Assembly (NCBI GenBank): GCA_024449915.1
Contig: JAMZAV010000161.1
Location: 1,116,001-1,180,000, forward strand
Length of the DNA stretch: 64,000 bases
Reading direction: 5' to 3'
Origin: Sweltsa coloradensis
Taxonomy: Eukaryota > Arthropoda > Insecta > Plecoptera > Chloroperlidae
The first letter of the stretch is position 1, and each line of letters opens with the position of its first letter. Position numbers and translations under genes: made by a program. Below the pieces are notes generated by a model that was given only the letters and a program-made list of their open reading frames with translations, was not told where the DNA came from and ran no database searches. This document shows, in pieces, positions 62,791 through 64,000 of the stretch.

Positions 62791-63912
62791 ATGGGTCTCA
62801 CGTTGTTGTTCGCTTTGGTGTTTTCAACGTGTGTTACGGCCAAGTGTCCTACAATGTGCACTTGTCGTATAGGATACAATATTATTTGCAACAACGCATC
62901 TTTGACCGAAGTACCGAACTTTGAAGATGTGTTTTTCGTCGATCTAACTTACAACCATATCACAACGTTGAAAAATAGTTCATTCTGCGACGAAAAAGAC
63001 ACTTTCGAATGTAGAATAGAAGGGATTGTAATACATAAAAGTGGTTTAAACACAATTGAGGCATACGCATTCCGAGGACTAAAACACCTTACGTTTTTAG
63101 ACCTGTCGTACAATAATATTACGACCATCCCTCCTAACGTGTTTGATGACATCAGTCAACTAAAAGCGTTGGCACTGAGGGTAAATCAGAATCTGGAGCT
63201 GCCAGACACTGGTTTTATGTTGCCAAATCTTCATACTCTGTCTCTAGCTTATTGCAGATTACAACATATCCCCCCGGAGTTTTTCAAGAATATGTTAAAC
63301 TTAAGAAGCTTAAACCTGGCGGGAAATCGACTATCAACTTTCGACCCAGAGGTAATATTATCTTTAACTAAACTTCGGCAATTAGAATTGTCAAGAAACG
63401 AAATTGCTTTTCCTCGGTGTGATTTAAGACAAACAATGCCATTCAAGCTTCTTTTGGGTTTCCAAGGGAATCCCGTACCTTGTGTTTGTGACCTTGAAAT
63501 AACAGTAAAAAACTGTGAGAAGAAGAATGTTGTCTTGGATTTGACCTGTGGTACACCAAAATTGTATCTTGATAATTTCCTGAAGGACAATTGCACAAAC
63601 AAGCAGCAATCATCTGAGATTGAGACTACGCCATTACCAGCCTCTGTGTCTTCAACCAACAAGCAGAAATCCTCTGAGATTGAGATTACGCCATTACCAT
63701 TACCAGCATTTGTGTCTTCAACCACCTCAGATTCTTGGACCACCTCCAATATGTGGTGGGTGGCACTTAGTGTGGTAATTGTGACAATTGGCGTTGTTAT
63801 TATTGTTGCTTCCATTAAAAAGCACGCCTGGTTTAGGAGCTTCACATCATTGTATAGAAGATTCTCACCATTAATTGAGCATGACGACGTCGAACAAAAT
63901 GGTACAATCTAA
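62791..63912 (+). CDS. leucine-rich-repeat single-pass membrane protein, single exon (373 aa)
   Basis: Start at the ATG giving MGLTLLFALVFSTCVTAKCP, a good signal peptide. Seen in order: LRRNT cysteine cap C19-x3-C23-x-C25-x7-C33; about six to seven leucine-rich repeats (for example LTFLDLSYNNITTIPPNVF and LRSLNLAGNRLSTFDPEVI); LRRCT cap starting NPVPCVCDL; a Ser/Thr/Pro stalk with a degenerate duplicated segment (NKQQSSEIETTPLP, NKQKSSEIEITPLP); a transmembrane helix at about 321-342; and a 31-residue cytoplasmic tail that is basic next to the membrane and acidic later. There is no TIR domain, so it is not a full Toll receptor. Extracellular LRR proteins of this layout act in adhesion, axon guidance or immunity; which applies here is unknown. 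The frame stays open for eight codons upstream, but without an ATG. Confidence 0.88.
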   Translation: MGLTLLFALVFSTCVTAKCPTMCTCRIGYNIICNNASLTEVPNFEDVFFVDLTYNHITTLKNSSFCDEKDTFECRIEGIVIHKSGLNTIEAYAFRGLKHLTFLDLSYNNITTIPPNVFDDISQLKALALRVNQNLELPDTGFMLPNLHTLSLAYCRLQHIPPEFFKNMLNLRSLNLAGNRLSTFDPEVILSLTKLRQLELSRNEIAFPRCDLRQTMPFKLLLGFQGNPVPCVCDLEITVKNCEKKNVVLDLTCGTPKLYLDNFLKDNCTNKQQSSEIETTPLPASVSSTNKQKSSEIEITPLPLPAFVSSTTSDSWTTSNMWWVALSVVIVTIGVVIIVASIKKHAWFRSFTSLYRRFSPLIEHDDVEQNGTI

Positions 63913-63941
63913 TTCTAATGTTTAGTTATTAAAAATTCCAA

Positions 63942-64000
63942 ATGACCGAGATTTGAACACGGTTCACTCAGATTCCAGCTGGGCTCAATTCCACATTCAC
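63942..64000 (-). repeat. tRNA-like sequence at the window edge
   Basis: On the minus strand: GAGCCCAGCTGGAATCTGAG, then GTGTTCAAATCTCGGTC, a B-box-like T arm. The sequence is cut by the window end, so it cannot be decided whether it is a tRNA gene or a tRNA-derived repeat. Confidence 0.35.

Overview
This is a nuclear, intron-rich, AT-rich animal sequence, most likely from an arthropod. The evidence for arthropod is threefold. There is an ionotropic-receptor (IR) gene of the variant ionotropic glutamate receptor type. There is a tandem family of tiny Gly/Tyr-rich secreted proteins whose first exon encodes only four residues before an intron inside the signal peptide, an architecture typical of arthropod cuticle-type genes. 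The promoters of that family carry FTZ-F1-like CAAGGYCR sites. I cannot name the species. All recognised protein genes lie on the + strand.

Region 1 (1-3.0 kb) holds the last two exons of an IR paralogue whose earlier exons are not visible. Region 2 (3.0-7.3 kb) is intergenic with dispersed repeats. Region 3 (7347-25732) is a complete IR gene of 11 coding exons. I could join it with consistent GT/AG boundaries and phases into 683 codons: signal peptide, N-terminal region, S1 half-domain, TM1, pore loop, TM2, S2 half-domain, TM3 and a basic tail ending KRLQ. Its introns are loaded with mobile DNA: a foldback element, a 650-bp inverted repeat, two copies of a short element family with complementary ends, a degenerate non-LTR reverse transcriptase, an 82-bp tandem array and two stretches of suspiciously homopolymer-rich sequence.

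Region 4 (25.7-35.2 kb) has no gene I can support; it carries SINE fragments and a diverged tandem duplication. Region 5 (35.2-60.5 kb) is an array of five direct copies of the Gly/Tyr peptide gene, here called A to E, spaced 5-7 kb. Four (A, C, D, E) are intact and one (B) has a scrambled coding exon. Each copy has a TATA box, a CAAGGYCR site 56-57 bp upstream of it (start to start), a 12-nt first coding exon, a second exon carrying nearly the whole protein, and a 3'-UTR exon with AATAAA. The coding exon is almost identical between copies while the introns are largely unrelated. Between the copies lie SINEs, tRNA-like sequences and two families of short interspersed elements.

Region 6 (60.5-64 kb) ends with a single-exon leucine-rich-repeat type I membrane protein (62791-63912) without a TIR domain, then a tRNA-like sequence at the window edge.

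The IR genes and the Gly/Tyr genes are two separate tandem families; nothing in the sequence links their functions. All calls come from reading the sequence; no alignment or database search was run.
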